Assembly (NCBI GenBank): GCA_017438745.1 | Contig: JAFRUS010000014.1 | Span: 1 to 64,000, forward strand | From: Oscillospiraceae bacterium | Lineage (GTDB): Bacteria > Bacillota > Clostridia > Oscillospirales > Ruminococcaceae | Reading direction: 5' to 3' | DNA: 64,000 bases | Part shown: in pieces, positions 16,830 through 27,360 of the stretch | How the letters are laid out: the number at the start of each line of letters is the position of its first letter | Position numbering within the stretch: position 1 is the first letter of the stretch | The notes under the pieces: generated by a model | Database searches by the model: none | What the model was told of the DNA's origin: nothing | Seen by the model: the letters and a program-made list of their open reading frames with translations, nothing else | Position numbers and translations under genes: made by a program

Positions 16830-19800
16830 TTAATCAAGAGCTGACAGAAAACTGTCTGCAGTTCTGAGAAGACGATCTGTAGAATAAACCGGGAAAAATC
16901 CTGCCTTGTTGTTTATCTTATCGCTTATGAATACATATTCTCCGCCGGCTGCAGCAAAGTCATCTATTCTGTAACGCACTGCAAAATGATCAGTGTCAAG
17001 GAGCCACGCTTCGTCTTCGTCCCATACCACATATTTGCGGAAAGATTCCGATGAATTCATCACTTCCAGCTTACCTGCATTTGAGCTGTCGTATTCACGG
17101 ATATTGTTATTAATTTCGTCGGCAAATTCCAGACGGCAGCTTCTGCCTGTAAATCCGTCTGTGTTCATCTCGTAGATATGCGAATCACGGCAGAGCACAG
17201 CGAAATTATCATCACTTACAGGAACAACGGATACCGGTTCCTGACTTGTGCCTACCAGCGATACTGTCGCGCCAGACTCACCTGACTCAGCATCAAAGAA
17301 TGAAACTGTACGGTTGTTTAGGAACACACCCACCGTATTGCTGTTCTGCCAGAAGATACGCTGCACTGCAAGACCTTCATCAGATGAAAGATCAATCTTA
17401 AGCTTTACGCTCTTTTCCGAGTCAAATGAGAAAACCTCAATAGCCTTTTCGCCCTCAGAGTTCTCTTCAGCAAGGAATGCGGCTCTGGTATCACAAACGG
17501 CATACTTGTCCTCAATTACCTTGCGTTCCGGAACAACAGCACTTTCTTTCTTCTTCTCCCAGGATGTAACTTTTCCTTCAGCATTTATGTAAGTAATATT
17601 TCTTCGTGTGTCTGACAGATAGAAAACTCCATTTCCGGAAGGAACAAACTTTACTTTGCTGCCGCCCGCTGAGAGTGCATCAGCGATCTTTTCAGCCTTT
17701 CCGCTCTTTACATCGATGCTGTAGAATTCATCGTCAGATGAGGCACCGCTTTTCGGAACAGCAGATACTATGACCTTTTCTTTTCCGGCAAATCCCGCAC
17801 TGTTTATATCATACCCTTCAAGTTCCTTAACTTCAGTTCCTGAGACCTCGCCGTTCTGCGAAGTAGTGTAGATGAACAGATGATTGACTGTTGAATTGTA
17901 TTTACCGTCCGGATAATATGTTGAAGTTATCACTGAATATGTACCTGTTTCGTCAACAGCAAGCACCTTTTTCGAATACATATACTCACCCGGATCTATA
18001 TCAGTATAGTCAGGATTCTGACCATCATAGCGTATATATGCGGTGTTTGAATAGTCACCGGCGGTAACATATTTACAGCGGCTGTAGCTGCTGAGAAGTA
18101 CGGAGGACTCAAGATCCTGTACTCTGTAAACTGCATCAGTCGAACTGTCACCGGATGTATAGTTGCCTAAAGCCACAAGGTATTCCTCGCCGCTTTCAAG
18201 TATAAGTTGAGCAAATCCGCGTTTGCTGAATGATGTGTAAGTTGATTCACAGTCATATTTTATAGACTTTATAAGCGCACCTGTCTCGTAGTCAATGAAG
18301 GAAAGAGAAAGCTTTGTGGAAACAGCAAGCACATCATGTGCATATCCCGTATCGGCAGCAGGCATTAAATACATTTTTCCGGTAGTATCGTAGTTTACCG
18401 GTACCGATGTACGCCATTTCTGTGTCTTCAGATCCTTGTCGTAGCGCATGAACAGAGTTTCAGTCTGATAAGCCATGATACTGCATGATGCCACCACCGG
18501 CTCATCTTTCACAAACTTCATATCCACTCTGTTTATACCACCGTCTGAAACGCCCTCAGCTTTAAACTCATTTACTGAAACGAGAGCGTGATCCTTTATC
18601 TCGTATACCTTCAGCATGCCGTCCTCATCCGAGTAAATATACATCTTTCCGTCTCTTACAGCCAGAATGTCATTGCTGAAAACAAATCCGAAAGATTCTC
18701 CGGAAGTAGCCGTTATCTTTACCGTGTCTTCTACCTTTCCTGTTTCACGATTGATAAGTTCAGCATAGGACTCATTTCCCACGAATTCCACTCCGGTGGC
18801 CATAACAGTTTTATTGCGGTAAAGACGTATTACATATTTCTCGTCAAAAACTGTATCCTTGTATTCATAGGCATTTTCAGCAGGATCTGCTTTCCATTTT
18901 ACTTCGCCGGTAGCTCCGTCTATCCTCCACAATGTGTTGTCGGAATTGTAGAGATAAACGTCTCCGCCTGTGCCCGGCTCATCGTCGGACGGCACATGTT
19001 CAAATCCGGCATAAATTCTGTTGAACACCGGACTCGACTCACTTGTGGTGCTTGACGGAGCTCCCGCATATTCGTATCTTGTTCCGCTGGTGTCACCTTC
19101 AGTATCGAAGTACAGCGTATACTTGTTTGAACTGCTGTTTGTGGAAGAACCGAATTCTCCGTCATCAACCGCGATCTTCTTAATAAGTTCGCCTGTCTCA
19201 GGATTCCAGAAATATACGCCGGTGGCGTCCTGTGAAACTATTGTCTTTCCGCCGCCCATAAAGGACAGTTTTTCAACTGTACACTCATGCTTCAGTGCAA
19301 GGCGCGGCATTATCTGTTTATGTCTGAACACACCGAGTTCACGGGAAAGAGCGTATTCCGCCTCAGGTATTACAGGCTTGTCTTCGCCGTCGGAAGGAAG
19401 GGCTTCAACCGCCTTCTGAACAGCTGCAACAAGATTGCTTTCCTTGAAAAGATTTTCTGATTCAGAAGCAAGATGTCCCGCATTCTCGATAAGAAGGTCC
19501 TTGTTTTTCTGCTCGATCTGCGCGTTCTGTTCCTTGATCTGAGTGTTCTGCTTGTTTATCTCAACATTTTTTCCGTTTATGGTCACAGCAGATGCAACAC
19601 TGATAACCGTGATAAGCGAAAGCACACCGGATACCACGCCGAATATTCTTCTTCTGCGGGCAGCCTCACGGCGTCTTTCACGCTGGTACAGATCGTTGAA
19701 ATCGCATTCCAGAAGCGGAGCTGCTATACGAAGATACTCGGTATCAAGCTTCTTCATGGATTCCTTCAGTGAATCCGCCTTTATATTTGCAGCAAGAGGC

Positions 19801-20231
19801 TCAACTTCGACCTTTACCTTGACTTCCTCGCCCTTTTCGTCTGTAGTGGTCATTTCGGTGTAGGTAAGTTCCTCCGGAAAGGCTTCATGAGGATCACCGC
19901 TTACAAGAAGCGTTATTATGTTCTTGTTGGTGTTGTCATGAAGTTCACGGAAACGCGTAAGTTCCTGCATACACCATTTTGACTCTTTGTATTTCGGCGA
20001 ACAGATGACTATGAGGAACTCAGAACTCTCAATGGCGTTTACTATGTCCTCACTTAAGTCACTGCTTGACTGGAGTTCCGATACATCACGGAATATTCTC
20101 CAGTTTTCCTTAGTCTTTCCGAGGTTCTTAGGAGGTTTGTATGCTTCAAGGAGCTTCTGAAGTTTTTCAGCAGCCTGCATATCCGGTTCAAGATGACGAT
20201 AACTTATAAATGCTTTGTATTTGTAATCCAT
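16830..20231 (-). CDS. TIR domain protein with membrane segment and beta-propeller
   Basis: 1133 residues. The N-terminal TIR domain (about 1-180) has AFISYRH, IFRDVSEL, DLSEDIVNAIESSEFLIVI and SKWCMQEL; E90 matches the catalytic Glu of NAD-cleaving TIR proteins. An Arg-rich stop (RRRR) precedes one membrane helix (196-216). A coiled coil rich in Asn/Gln/Lys follows, and about 800 residues of WD40/PQQ-like beta-propeller repeats form the C-terminus, presumably outside the membrane. The architecture suggests outside or envelope sensing coupled to a cytosolic NADase or adaptor. First gene of the TIR/RyR pair; the start has AGGGGAAATATT upstream. Confidence 0.88.
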   Translation of the reverse strand: MDYKYKAFISYRHLEPDMQAAEKLQKLLEAYKPPKNLGKTKENWRIFRDVSELQSSSDLSEDIVNAIESSEFLIVICSPKYKESKWCMQELTRFRELHDNTNKNIITLLVSGDPHEAFPEELTYTEMTTTDEKGEEVKVKVEVEPLAANIKADSLKESMKKLDTEYLRIAAPLLECDFNDLYQRERRREAARRRRIFGVVSGVLSLITVISVASAVTINGKNVEINKQNTQIKEQNAQIEQKNKDLLIENAGHLASESENLFKESNLVAAVQKAVEALPSDGEDKPVIPEAEYALSRELGVFRHKQIMPRLALKHECTVEKLSFMGGGKTIVSQDATGVYFWNPETGELIKKIAVDDGEFGSSTNSSSNKYTLYFDTEGDTSGTRYEYAGAPSSTTSESSPVFNRIYAGFEHVPSDDEPGTGGDVYLYNSDNTLWRIDGATGEVKWKADPAENAYEYKDTVFDEKYVIRLYRNKTVMATGVEFVGNESYAELINRETGKVEDTVKITATSGESFGFVFSNDILAVRDGKMYIYSDEDGMLKVYEIKDHALVSVNEFKAEGVSDGGINRVDMKFVKDEPVVASCSIMAYQTETLFMRYDKDLKTQKWRTSVPVNYDTTGKMYLMPAADTGYAHDVLAVSTKLSLSFIDYETGALIKSIKYDCESTYTSFSKRGFAQLILESGEEYLVALGNYTSGDSSTDAVYRVQDLESSVLLSSYSRCKYVTAGDYSNTAYIRYDGQNPDYTDIDPGEYMYSKKVLAVDETGTYSVITSTYYPDGKYNSTVNHLFIYTTSQNGEVSGTEVKELEGYDINSAGFAGKEKVIVSAVPKSGASSDDEFYSIDVKSGKAEKIADALSAGGSKVKFVPSGNGVFYLSDTRRNITYINAEGKVTSWEKKKESAVVPERKVIEDKYAVCDTRAAFLAEENSEGEKAIEVFSFDSEKSVKLKIDLSSDEGLAVQRIFWQNSNTVGVFLNNRTVSFFDAESGESGATVSLVGTSQEPVSVVPVSDDNFAVLCRDSHIYEMNTDGFTGRSCRLEFADEINNNIREYDSSNAGKLEVMNSSESFRKYVVWDEDEAWLLDTDHFAVRYRIDDFAAAGGEYVFISDKINNKAGFFPVYSTDRLLRTADSFLSALD

Positions 20232-20275
20232 AATATTTCCCCTATCTTCTTTATTATATTACCAGTCGCAGAGGG

Positions 20276-20330
20276 CATTGCGGGGCTTCGCCCCACTCCC
20301 CCGCACTGATTTATGAATAAATCAGTGCTT
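20276..20330 (-). repeat. Intergenic hairpin element, family B copy 1
   Basis: A GGGGC-TTC-GCCCC hairpin beside a 12-bp stem GCACTGATTTAT / ATAAATCAGTGC (20303-20314 and 20317-20328). The stop codon of addA lies inside the stem. Related copies are at 52064-52104 and 61972-62018. Confidence 0.6.
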
Positions 20331-23300
20331 TGCAATTTCTTCATATTTCCCGAGTTTAAGCGAATAGATAACAGCGCTCTTCACTTTCCTGTTTTCGATT
20401 CTTTCAAGTGCGGCACGGTAAACTTCAAGCTGAAGTGAGTAGTTTTCCACAAGCTGCGACATATCTGTTACATGGTCGGTCTTGTAGTCCACAAGCACCA
20501 GACCGTCGTCCTCCTCAAAGTACATATCGACGATACCCTGTACCATACTGTCTGAGTTTTTAAACTTTTCAAAGGCCGGATCATCAAGTCCCAGGTCACC
20601 GAGACGGACAAGGAATTTTCGCTCACGTTCCATACGTTCTGACGAGACTGCACGTCTGAAAAGATCCGATGAAGTGAAGGCTCTTATGTACTCAGGATCA
20701 ATGCCATCAGCCTGCTTCGCCGTGATAAATCCTTTTTCCGCAGCACGTTTTATCTCGCCTGCCGGATCGTTTTCAAGGTCCTTAAAGTCAGCGTGTTCAA
20801 GAATGCTGTGGATCGCAGTACCACGTTCCGTACCGGTCATGCCTGTACGTTCCTTCATAAACGCCGGACGCTTAAGGACTATACCGAACTTCTCGTGATC
20901 CTTCGAGATATCCGAAACCGCAAACTTGGCTTCATGAAGATCGCCCGTCTGTTTTACTGAGGCAAAACGTTCGGATATCTTAGCTGTAAGTTCCGGATCA
21001 GCGGGAGCCGCTTCCGTTTCGGTATCTGATTCCCCGATAGTTTCAGGAAGTGAAGATACATCTTCAAATTCCACATGAAATTTATCATCGGAAGTATGGA
21101 AACTGTCCTTTCCGCTGAGTTTTCTTAATATTTTGCCGTCCGGATGCGTAATAAGTGCCATTAACAGCCAGTCCTCCATGCAGTTTGCAGTGGCTGCAAG
21201 TTCCGGAGTTATTTTTCCTGCCTTACGTGCGGAAGCTGCATATTTGGCAAGTTTCTGCTTTACAGAGTTTCCGGTTTCAAGCGTGATGAAAAGCCGCTCT
21301 CTCGCTCTTGTAAGCGCAACATAGAGAAGTCGCATTTCCTCGCTGACAGAATCATGCGTATTCCTTATGTTTATAAGTTCAAACGGCAGAGTCGTGTATC
21401 GTCTGAACTCACGTCTTTTCTGAAGTCTGAAGCCTATACCGCTGTCGAAACTTTGCTGTATCTTCCTGATACTGTCTGATTTGTTGAACAGAGCCTGCGT
21501 CTCACACAGAAACACGAACGGATATTCAAGACCCTTGGATTTATGAATGGTCTTGATGGCAACAACGTCCTCAGATGTGGAAGCAGTCTGTCCCGGCTTA
21601 AAGTCGCCTTTCATTTCAAGAGTACGGTCGATATATCTCAGAAATCCGCTCAGTCCCTCGTCAGATGCCTGCTGATATGTTCGCGCATATTCAAGCAGAG
21701 CACGAAGATTGGCACGCTTCTTCTCACCATCCTCCAGCATATACACCAGCGAAATGAAATCCGTTCTTTCGTAGATATACTGTATCAATTCCACAAGACT
21801 TCTTGAAGCCGCAAGCATCCTGAGTTCAGAAACGGTATCCATAACATGAAAGACCTTCTGCTTCATATTTTCAGGTATCTCCTCGGTGTTCTCGCCGTTA
21901 TACACTGCAAGAAGCGCATTCCAGAGATGTCCCGTTCTTTTTTCAAGACGCAGGATGATCATTTCATCGTCAGTGAACATGAAAAGCGGAGACATCAAAA
22001 CTGCGGCAAGTGACGTGTCTATAAGCGGATTGTCAGTAATGCGCAGGAGATTCAGAAGTACGCTTATCTCCCTTGAACTCAGATAACCGGCTGTTTCTTC
22101 ACTGTATGCACCGATGCCGTATTTTTCAAGGGCTTTGATGTAATCTGCAGCATCCTTCTTTCGTCTTAAAAGAATGCAGAAATCCCTTTTCGTGCATGGC
22201 CTTGTGCCGCCTTTTCTGTCATCGACAAGAGTACCATCTTTCAGCATGGAAGCTATTTTCCGTGCTGTATATTCCGCCTGTGATACCGGCTCATCAGCAT
22301 CCGTATCGGTCAGTGCCACAACGGTACGGCGGTCTCTTTCCGTGAATTCCGCGCCCTTAATAAGCTTTTCTCCGTCGTCATAGACGATCTCGCCGACTTC
22401 ACGGCTCATTACTGAACGGAAAATGAAGTTTACAAATTCTATAACATCTTCGGAGCTTCTGAAATTGCGGTTGAGTCGTATGCATGAATTTCTTCCGCCG
22501 TTATTATCAGTATAGTCCTCCGAGTTTTCCATTGTGTTTATAAATATCTTCGGATTGGCCAGACGGAAACGGTAAATGGACTGCTTTACGTCGCCAACCA
22601 TGAAAAGATCATCACCCGGGCGCTCAGCCGTTCCGCCGTGTGAAAGCATTCTGAAAATGAGATCCTGATTGTTGTTCGTATCCTGAAACTCGTCGATCAT
22701 TATAACCTTGTAGTATTCCGAAAGTTCTTCCGCGAGTTTTGACTTTACAGGTACTCCGTTCTCGTTCTGTACCGAAAGAAGCTTTACTGCCAGTGATTCG
22801 GCATCTGCAAATCCTATGCTGCTTTTCTCGACTTTCTTCTTCCAGAGCTTTTCGTCCAGCTCCTTTATTATATCGGTAAAAGCTTCAAGCACCCGATAGT
22901 GCATTGCAATGTCCTCATCAGCACATACAATGAGTTCCTTTGCGGAAACAAGCTTATCCTTCAGTATCTTCTTATAGCTGTCACGCAGATCCTTTATGCC
23001 GTCCTTCACTTCCGGCGAGACCGTCTTTGCCATTCTGAGTGTGGCAAACGCCGGTTCTTCGTATGAACCTATCCGCTCTTCCGGAGTCCCGTCCTTTCCG
23101 GATACAGTGCGGTATATCATTTTTATTGTGTCGTTTTCCGTTCTCAGGATATCCAGTGCCTTCTCGCCAACATCATCTGACTCCGCAAGTTCCACGCATT
23201 CATCTGATAGCTCGCAGGCATTTCGCACCGCTCCGCAGATATATCTCAAATACTCTTCCTTAAATATCTTCCCCGTATTTCCTTCCGGTGAATATCCCTT

Positions 23301-23879
23301 ACAGATATCTTCGAGCCATGATATGCCGTATGGGATCGAGCTTACGAATTTCCAAATCTCCTTGATGATATCCTCTATCGGTGTATCATTTCTGCTGCAG
23401 AACTGATCGTAGAGAAGTTCCATCATCTCCGGATGCGTTTCATATCTTTCCGTGACTATCTCTGAGATAAGCCTGCTTTCCATAAGTCCGGCTTCTGTCT
23501 CATCCAGTATTCTGAAGCTTCCCGTGAGTTCCAGCTCATGTATGTTGTCACGTATAAGGTCAAAGCAGAAAGAATGGATAGTGGATATCTTCGCACTCTG
23601 CAGAAGAAGCTGCTGCTCGCTGAGCCACTGGTTTTCCGGATCTTTTTCAATAAGGTCAGCCAGAGCCGCGGTAAGTCGCTGTTTCATCTCGGCCGCCGCA
23701 TCCTTAGTAAACGTAACAACGATCATCCTGTCTGCCGGCACTCTGTTTTCGCTGTCCGAAAGAATTCGCACAAGACGTTCGACAAGTACCGAAGTCTTTC
23801 CGCTCCCCGCAGCTGCAGATACCAGAAGCGAACATCCCCTGGCATCTATCGCTGTTTCCTGTTCCTTAGTCCAGCCCAT
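20322..23879 (-). CDS. addA: ATP-dependent helicase/nuclease subunit A (AddA)
   Basis: 1185 residues from the Met at 23879, supported by GGGAGGAGAAAAAC; the frame also reads 12 codons further up without support. It has UvrD-family helicase motifs: SAAAGSGKTSVL (Walker A), DEFQDTNNNQD (Walker B), GDVKQSIYRFR, TIHKSKGLEYP and a C-terminal RecB-like nuclease motif LVDYKTDH. With AddB it processes double-strand ends and loads RecA at Chi-like sites; it also limits linear foreign DNA. It lies downstream of addB but a terminator-like hairpin separates them. Confidence 0.97.
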   Translation of the reverse strand: MGWTKEQETAIDARGCSLLVSAAAGSGKTSVLVERLVRILSDSENRVPADRMIVVTFTKDAAAEMKQRLTAALADLIEKDPENQWLSEQQLLLQSAKISTIHSFCFDLIRDNIHELELTGSFRILDETEAGLMESRLISEIVTERYETHPEMMELLYDQFCSRNDTPIEDIIKEIWKFVSSIPYGISWLEDICKGYSPEGNTGKIFKEEYLRYICGAVRNACELSDECVELAESDDVGEKALDILRTENDTIKMIYRTVSGKDGTPEERIGSYEEPAFATLRMAKTVSPEVKDGIKDLRDSYKKILKDKLVSAKELIVCADEDIAMHYRVLEAFTDIIKELDEKLWKKKVEKSSIGFADAESLAVKLLSVQNENGVPVKSKLAEELSEYYKVIMIDEFQDTNNNQDLIFRMLSHGGTAERPGDDLFMVGDVKQSIYRFRLANPKIFINTMENSEDYTDNNGGRNSCIRLNRNFRSSEDVIEFVNFIFRSVMSREVGEIVYDDGEKLIKGAEFTERDRRTVVALTDTDADEPVSQAEYTARKIASMLKDGTLVDDRKGGTRPCTKRDFCILLRRKKDAADYIKALEKYGIGAYSEETAGYLSSREISVLLNLLRITDNPLIDTSLAAVLMSPLFMFTDDEMIILRLEKRTGHLWNALLAVYNGENTEEIPENMKQKVFHVMDTVSELRMLAASRSLVELIQYIYERTDFISLVYMLEDGEKKRANLRALLEYARTYQQASDEGLSGFLRYIDRTLEMKGDFKPGQTASTSEDVVAIKTIHKSKGLEYPFVFLCETQALFNKSDSIRKIQQSFDSGIGFRLQKRREFRRYTTLPFELINIRNTHDSVSEEMRLLYVALTRARERLFITLETGNSVKQKLAKYAASARKAGKITPELAATANCMEDWLLMALITHPDGKILRKLSGKDSFHTSDDKFHVEFEDVSSLPETIGESDTETEAAPADPELTAKISERFASVKQTGDLHEAKFAVSDISKDHEKFGIVLKRPAFMKERTGMTGTERGTAIHSILEHADFKDLENDPAGEIKRAAEKGFITAKQADGIDPEYIRAFTSSDLFRRAVSSERMERERKFLVRLGDLGLDDPAFEKFKNSDSMVQGIVDMYFEEDDGLVLVDYKTDHVTDMSQLVENYSLQLEVYRAALERIENRKVKSAVIYSLKLGKYEEIAKH

Positions 23880-23960
23880 GTTTTTCTCCTCCCGTCCGTT
23901 TTTGAATATATACAAATTTAATTATACCATATTTCAAGCTACTTTACCATAGCTGTTTTT

Positions 23961-23994
23961 TAAAAAAAAGAACCACCCGTTTGTCAGGTAGTTC
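23961..23994 (-). terminator. Terminator between addB and addA
   Basis: On the minus strand GAACTACC / GGTGGTTC (one G-U pair) followed by eight T. It sits right after the addB stop and before the addA start. Confidence 0.7.
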
Positions 23995-24000
23995 TCATTA

Positions 24001-27000
24001 TTATTTATCATCGTCTTCGCCAAGAATACTCATTTCGATATTCTTCACGTCATCCGGAACAAATCTCTGATCCTTACGCGGGAAGTTTCCGCAGATCTCC
24101 TTGTAGTCGCAGAATGTGCAGACATCTTTCTGCGGATCGTAGCTAAGCGGCAGAGCACTTACGTCACCGTCGAGAAGGTCGGATGCCATCTTTACAAGCA
24201 GTTCCTTAATGTGAGTACGAAGACGTTCGAACTGCGGTCTTGTGAGGCAGCGGCTTCTTACTTTATCGAGTTCGAATGACCCCTTCTTCACTGCATCAGC
24301 CGTGAGTTTCGCAGGGATGTAGATGCCGGCTATATTTTCCTCCATCGCGCGGAGCACCTTAAGTTCCTTGAGCACTACGCCGCTCATGCGGTAGAATTTA
24401 TTGAGATAGGCGTCAGTATCGTCATCGCCTGTTCTGTCACGTCCGAGTTCTATCGATCCCGACGGCATATACAGAACTCCGGCGGGTATCGAATCACTGT
24501 AAAATCCGCCTGCAGCTGTGACTGAGAAAAGATAGAGAAGCATCTGCGTGTCGATGCCGTAGAGTATCTTTTCAAGTTCGAAAGTTTTGACACCGGTCTT
24601 GTAATCGATGATCCTTATGAACTTCTCGCCTGTTTCAGGATCGGTATAGCTGTCAACACGGTCAATCTTGCCCTTCAGGATGATCTCGGTTCCTTCATGT
24701 CCCGTAATACGGAACGGTTCACCTCCTGTGGCTTCATTTATCTCAAACTCGAATTTTTCAGGCATGAACTGCGAAGCTGCAAGCTCCTCCTTAAGATGAT
24801 TGACAAGATAAAGCGTATCTTCCGTAAACTTATCAAACTTTGAATCAAGTCTTGCATTCTTGCCGAAGTCACCTGCAAGATTTTCTGCTTTGTATTTTTC
24901 GGCAAACTCCTTTATCTTATCTGTAATAACCTCATCTGTCATGGATATGAACTCATCCTTAGTGCTGCATCCGGAAAGAATATTTTCGAGGCAGCTGTGA
25001 ACAAGACTTCCGAGGTCTCTGAAATCCATCTCTTTTCTGTCACGGGCTCTGATGTGAAGTCCGTATTTGCAGAAATAGCGGAAATGACACTCGCTGAAAT
25101 CTTCAAACGATGTCGCAGATACCTGAATCCGGTCACCCATAAGTCTGCTCATAAGCGAGCTGTCACTTACAGCGTGAACTCCGTCTTTACCAATGGAATC
25201 AAGATACTCTATTCTGCCCCTGTACTCCGGAATATTCAGAAGTGCCTCACGCAGGGATGCTCTTTCCTGCTCATTTCCGGACATACCCTGAACATAGTTG
25301 TGATAAGCCGCAGCTGGTGTCGGTGAATAGAAAATCACGTCATATTCTGAAGCCGGTTTTCTTATATTGTCCGAATACATGCCGTCTATCTGACTTAAGA
25401 TATATGACGGAAAACGTGTTCCTCCCTGTGCGTCACAAAGCGGATAGGAAATGATAACACGTTCCGCGGCAGATGAGAACAGACGGTACACCACAAATCT
25501 TTCATCTGCAAGAAGACGCTTTGTATCCTTGCCAAGATCAATGCCGAGCTTTTCGAAAGCTTCCTTGTCGGTGCTGCTCAAAAGCCCTGATGACTTTGCT
25601 GCAAACGGAAGGATGCCTTCATTTGCTCCCATTACAAAAATGACTTTCTGCCCTTCGACTCTTGCCTTTTCAGCAGATACAACTGAAACGATATCCAGCT
25701 TCTGCGGCGGTGCAAGGAATCTGTTCTGCCTTACGATAAGAGTGAACAGCTCAGCAAATTCAGAAGGATCTGTGACCTCATCACCAAGCACTTCCGCAAC
25801 CGTACTGAAGGTATCCATGATACAGTTCCAGAGACGCTCAAGTTCCGAAGCTGTATCGGTTAGGCCTTTGTTTTTGTATTCTGCAATAAGTCCTGAGACA
25901 TTTTTCGTGATCTCTTCACCTTCAAGGAATTCATAGATATACCGGCACATCTGTGCTGCCGTGCTTCCCTTCATCTTTTTACGGAGAGCAAGCACCGGAT
26001 CGGCAAGTCTCTGTCTGAGTGCCTCGGCATTTAAAAGAACTTCATTGTTTTCCGTACCTGAAAGACCAGTCTCTGCAAAGCTTTCCTCCCACATGCTGCC
26101 GTCAACGTTCCACTTGTAGCAGAAGTTTTCAAGTAAGGCTGTTTCGGTCAGTGAGATCTTAGTAAGTCCTGTCTTGGCATAACGGAAAAGGACGTCGCTC
26201 TGAAGTTTTTTCGTTCCTGCCATTTCAAGAAGTGACGTTATCAATATAACTATGGATGTATGCATGACCGGAGTTTCCTCATCGGAAAAGTACGGAATGC
26301 CGCAGCGTTCAAGTGCAGCCTTAAGTATGATATCGTAATCCTCCGGCTGACGGGATGCTATTGTGATCTCACCGTAGCGGCATTCATTCTCATCAACAAG
26401 TTTTCTGATGTACGAACAGACAAAATCCGCTTCCTTATAGAAATCCTTTGCCTCGGTTATCTGTACCGCACCTTCGGAAGGAACCTGAGCAGACCTTCTC
26501 CTGAAAATACTTCCGCTCAGTTTCTTTACCGCATCGTTCTTAAAACGAAGATTTTCCGAAAGGATCGCCGTCTCCTGTTCGATACTGTACTTTCCGGCTA
26601 TATTTCTCAGTCTTGCATATGTGGTGTTCACAGTCGAAAACAGAGAATTCTCCTTCTTTTCCGTCTCAGGTGTACACAGGGCAATATTTATTTCCGAGCA
26701 CTCCGCGGTCATGGTATCTATCATTTCCAGCTCGTCCGGACTGAATGAATCAAACTCATCGATGAAGCAGACAGACTCCTCAAAAAAGTCGTTCATATTG
26801 GCAATAGCCGCTGCCTCGGTTATATCTGTCAGACTGTCGCGAAATCCCCGTTCAGTAAGAATGCGGTCATAAGCTGAATATATCATGGATATATCCGAAG
26901 CCTTTTCCCGAAGCTTTTCATCCATGCCGTTTATACGTGACGCCAGACTGTCTGCAGTAACTGAAGCACGTCTGAGATCTCCGACTATTTCAAGGGCATC

Positions 27001-27357
27001 GTTTATAAACGATCTGCTTTCAGCCTGCCTGCCGAAGAACATGAAAGATTTATTTTTACGTATCTCCTTAAGTGCAAGATACATAAGTGCAGCCTTGGTG
27101 CTGTCATCCGCATATTCACCGGAACGGCTTCCGAAAGTGTCGAAAACAAGACGTGCAAGTCGCGTAAAACTGAGAACATTTATACTGTTCGACACAGCAC
27201 TTCCGAGCTCCTTATACATCTTACGCTCATACTCGAATGAAAACTGCTCCGGAACAATAACAAATATCCTTCTGCCGCTTTCAGCGTGTGTCTTTATTCT
27301 TTCAATAATGGCAGATGACTTTCCCGAACCTGCCTCACCAAGTATGAATCTTAACAT
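24001..27357 (-). CDS. addB: ATP-dependent helicase/nuclease subunit B (AddB)
   Basis: 1118 residues. The N-terminal P-loop GEAGSGKSS, the IVPEQFSFEYER segment and the C-terminal nuclease with FIRIIDYKTG are AddB-typical. Cysteines in CTFCDYKEIC near the end, plus an upstream Cys around CHFRYFC, fit the 4Fe-4S cluster of the AddB nuclease. It partners AddA in end resection. It starts 3 bp after the lipoprotein gene stop, so the lipoprotein gene and addB share a transcript. Confidence 0.96.
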   Translation of the reverse strand: MLRFILGEAGSGKSSAIIERIKTHAESGRRIFVIVPEQFSFEYERKMYKELGSAVSNSINVLSFTRLARLVFDTFGSRSGEYADDSTKAALMYLALKEIRKNKSFMFFGRQAESRSFINDALEIVGDLRRASVTADSLASRINGMDEKLREKASDISMIYSAYDRILTERGFRDSLTDITEAAAIANMNDFFEESVCFIDEFDSFSPDELEMIDTMTAECSEINIALCTPETEKKENSLFSTVNTTYARLRNIAGKYSIEQETAILSENLRFKNDAVKKLSGSIFRRRSAQVPSEGAVQITEAKDFYKEADFVCSYIRKLVDENECRYGEITIASRQPEDYDIILKAALERCGIPYFSDEETPVMHTSIVILITSLLEMAGTKKLQSDVLFRYAKTGLTKISLTETALLENFCYKWNVDGSMWEESFAETGLSGTENNEVLLNAEALRQRLADPVLALRKKMKGSTAAQMCRYIYEFLEGEEITKNVSGLIAEYKNKGLTDTASELERLWNCIMDTFSTVAEVLGDEVTDPSEFAELFTLIVRQNRFLAPPQKLDIVSVVSAEKARVEGQKVIFVMGANEGILPFAAKSSGLLSSTDKEAFEKLGIDLGKDTKRLLADERFVVYRLFSSAAERVIISYPLCDAQGGTRFPSYILSQIDGMYSDNIRKPASEYDVIFYSPTPAAAYHNYVQGMSGNEQERASLREALLNIPEYRGRIEYLDSIGKDGVHAVSDSSLMSRLMGDRIQVSATSFEDFSECHFRYFCKYGLHIRARDRKEMDFRDLGSLVHSCLENILSGCSTKDEFISMTDEVITDKIKEFAEKYKAENLAGDFGKNARLDSKFDKFTEDTLYLVNHLKEELAASQFMPEKFEFEINEATGGEPFRITGHEGTEIILKGKIDRVDSYTDPETGEKFIRIIDYKTGVKTFELEKILYGIDTQMLLYLFSVTAAGGFYSDSIPAGVLYMPSGSIELGRDRTGDDDTDAYLNKFYRMSGVVLKELKVLRAMEENIAGIYIPAKLTADAVKKGSFELDKVRSRCLTRPQFERLRTHIKELLVKMASDLLDGDVSALPLSYDPQKDVCTFCDYKEICGNFPRKDQRFVPDDVKNIEMSILGEDDDK

Positions 27358-27360
27358 AAA

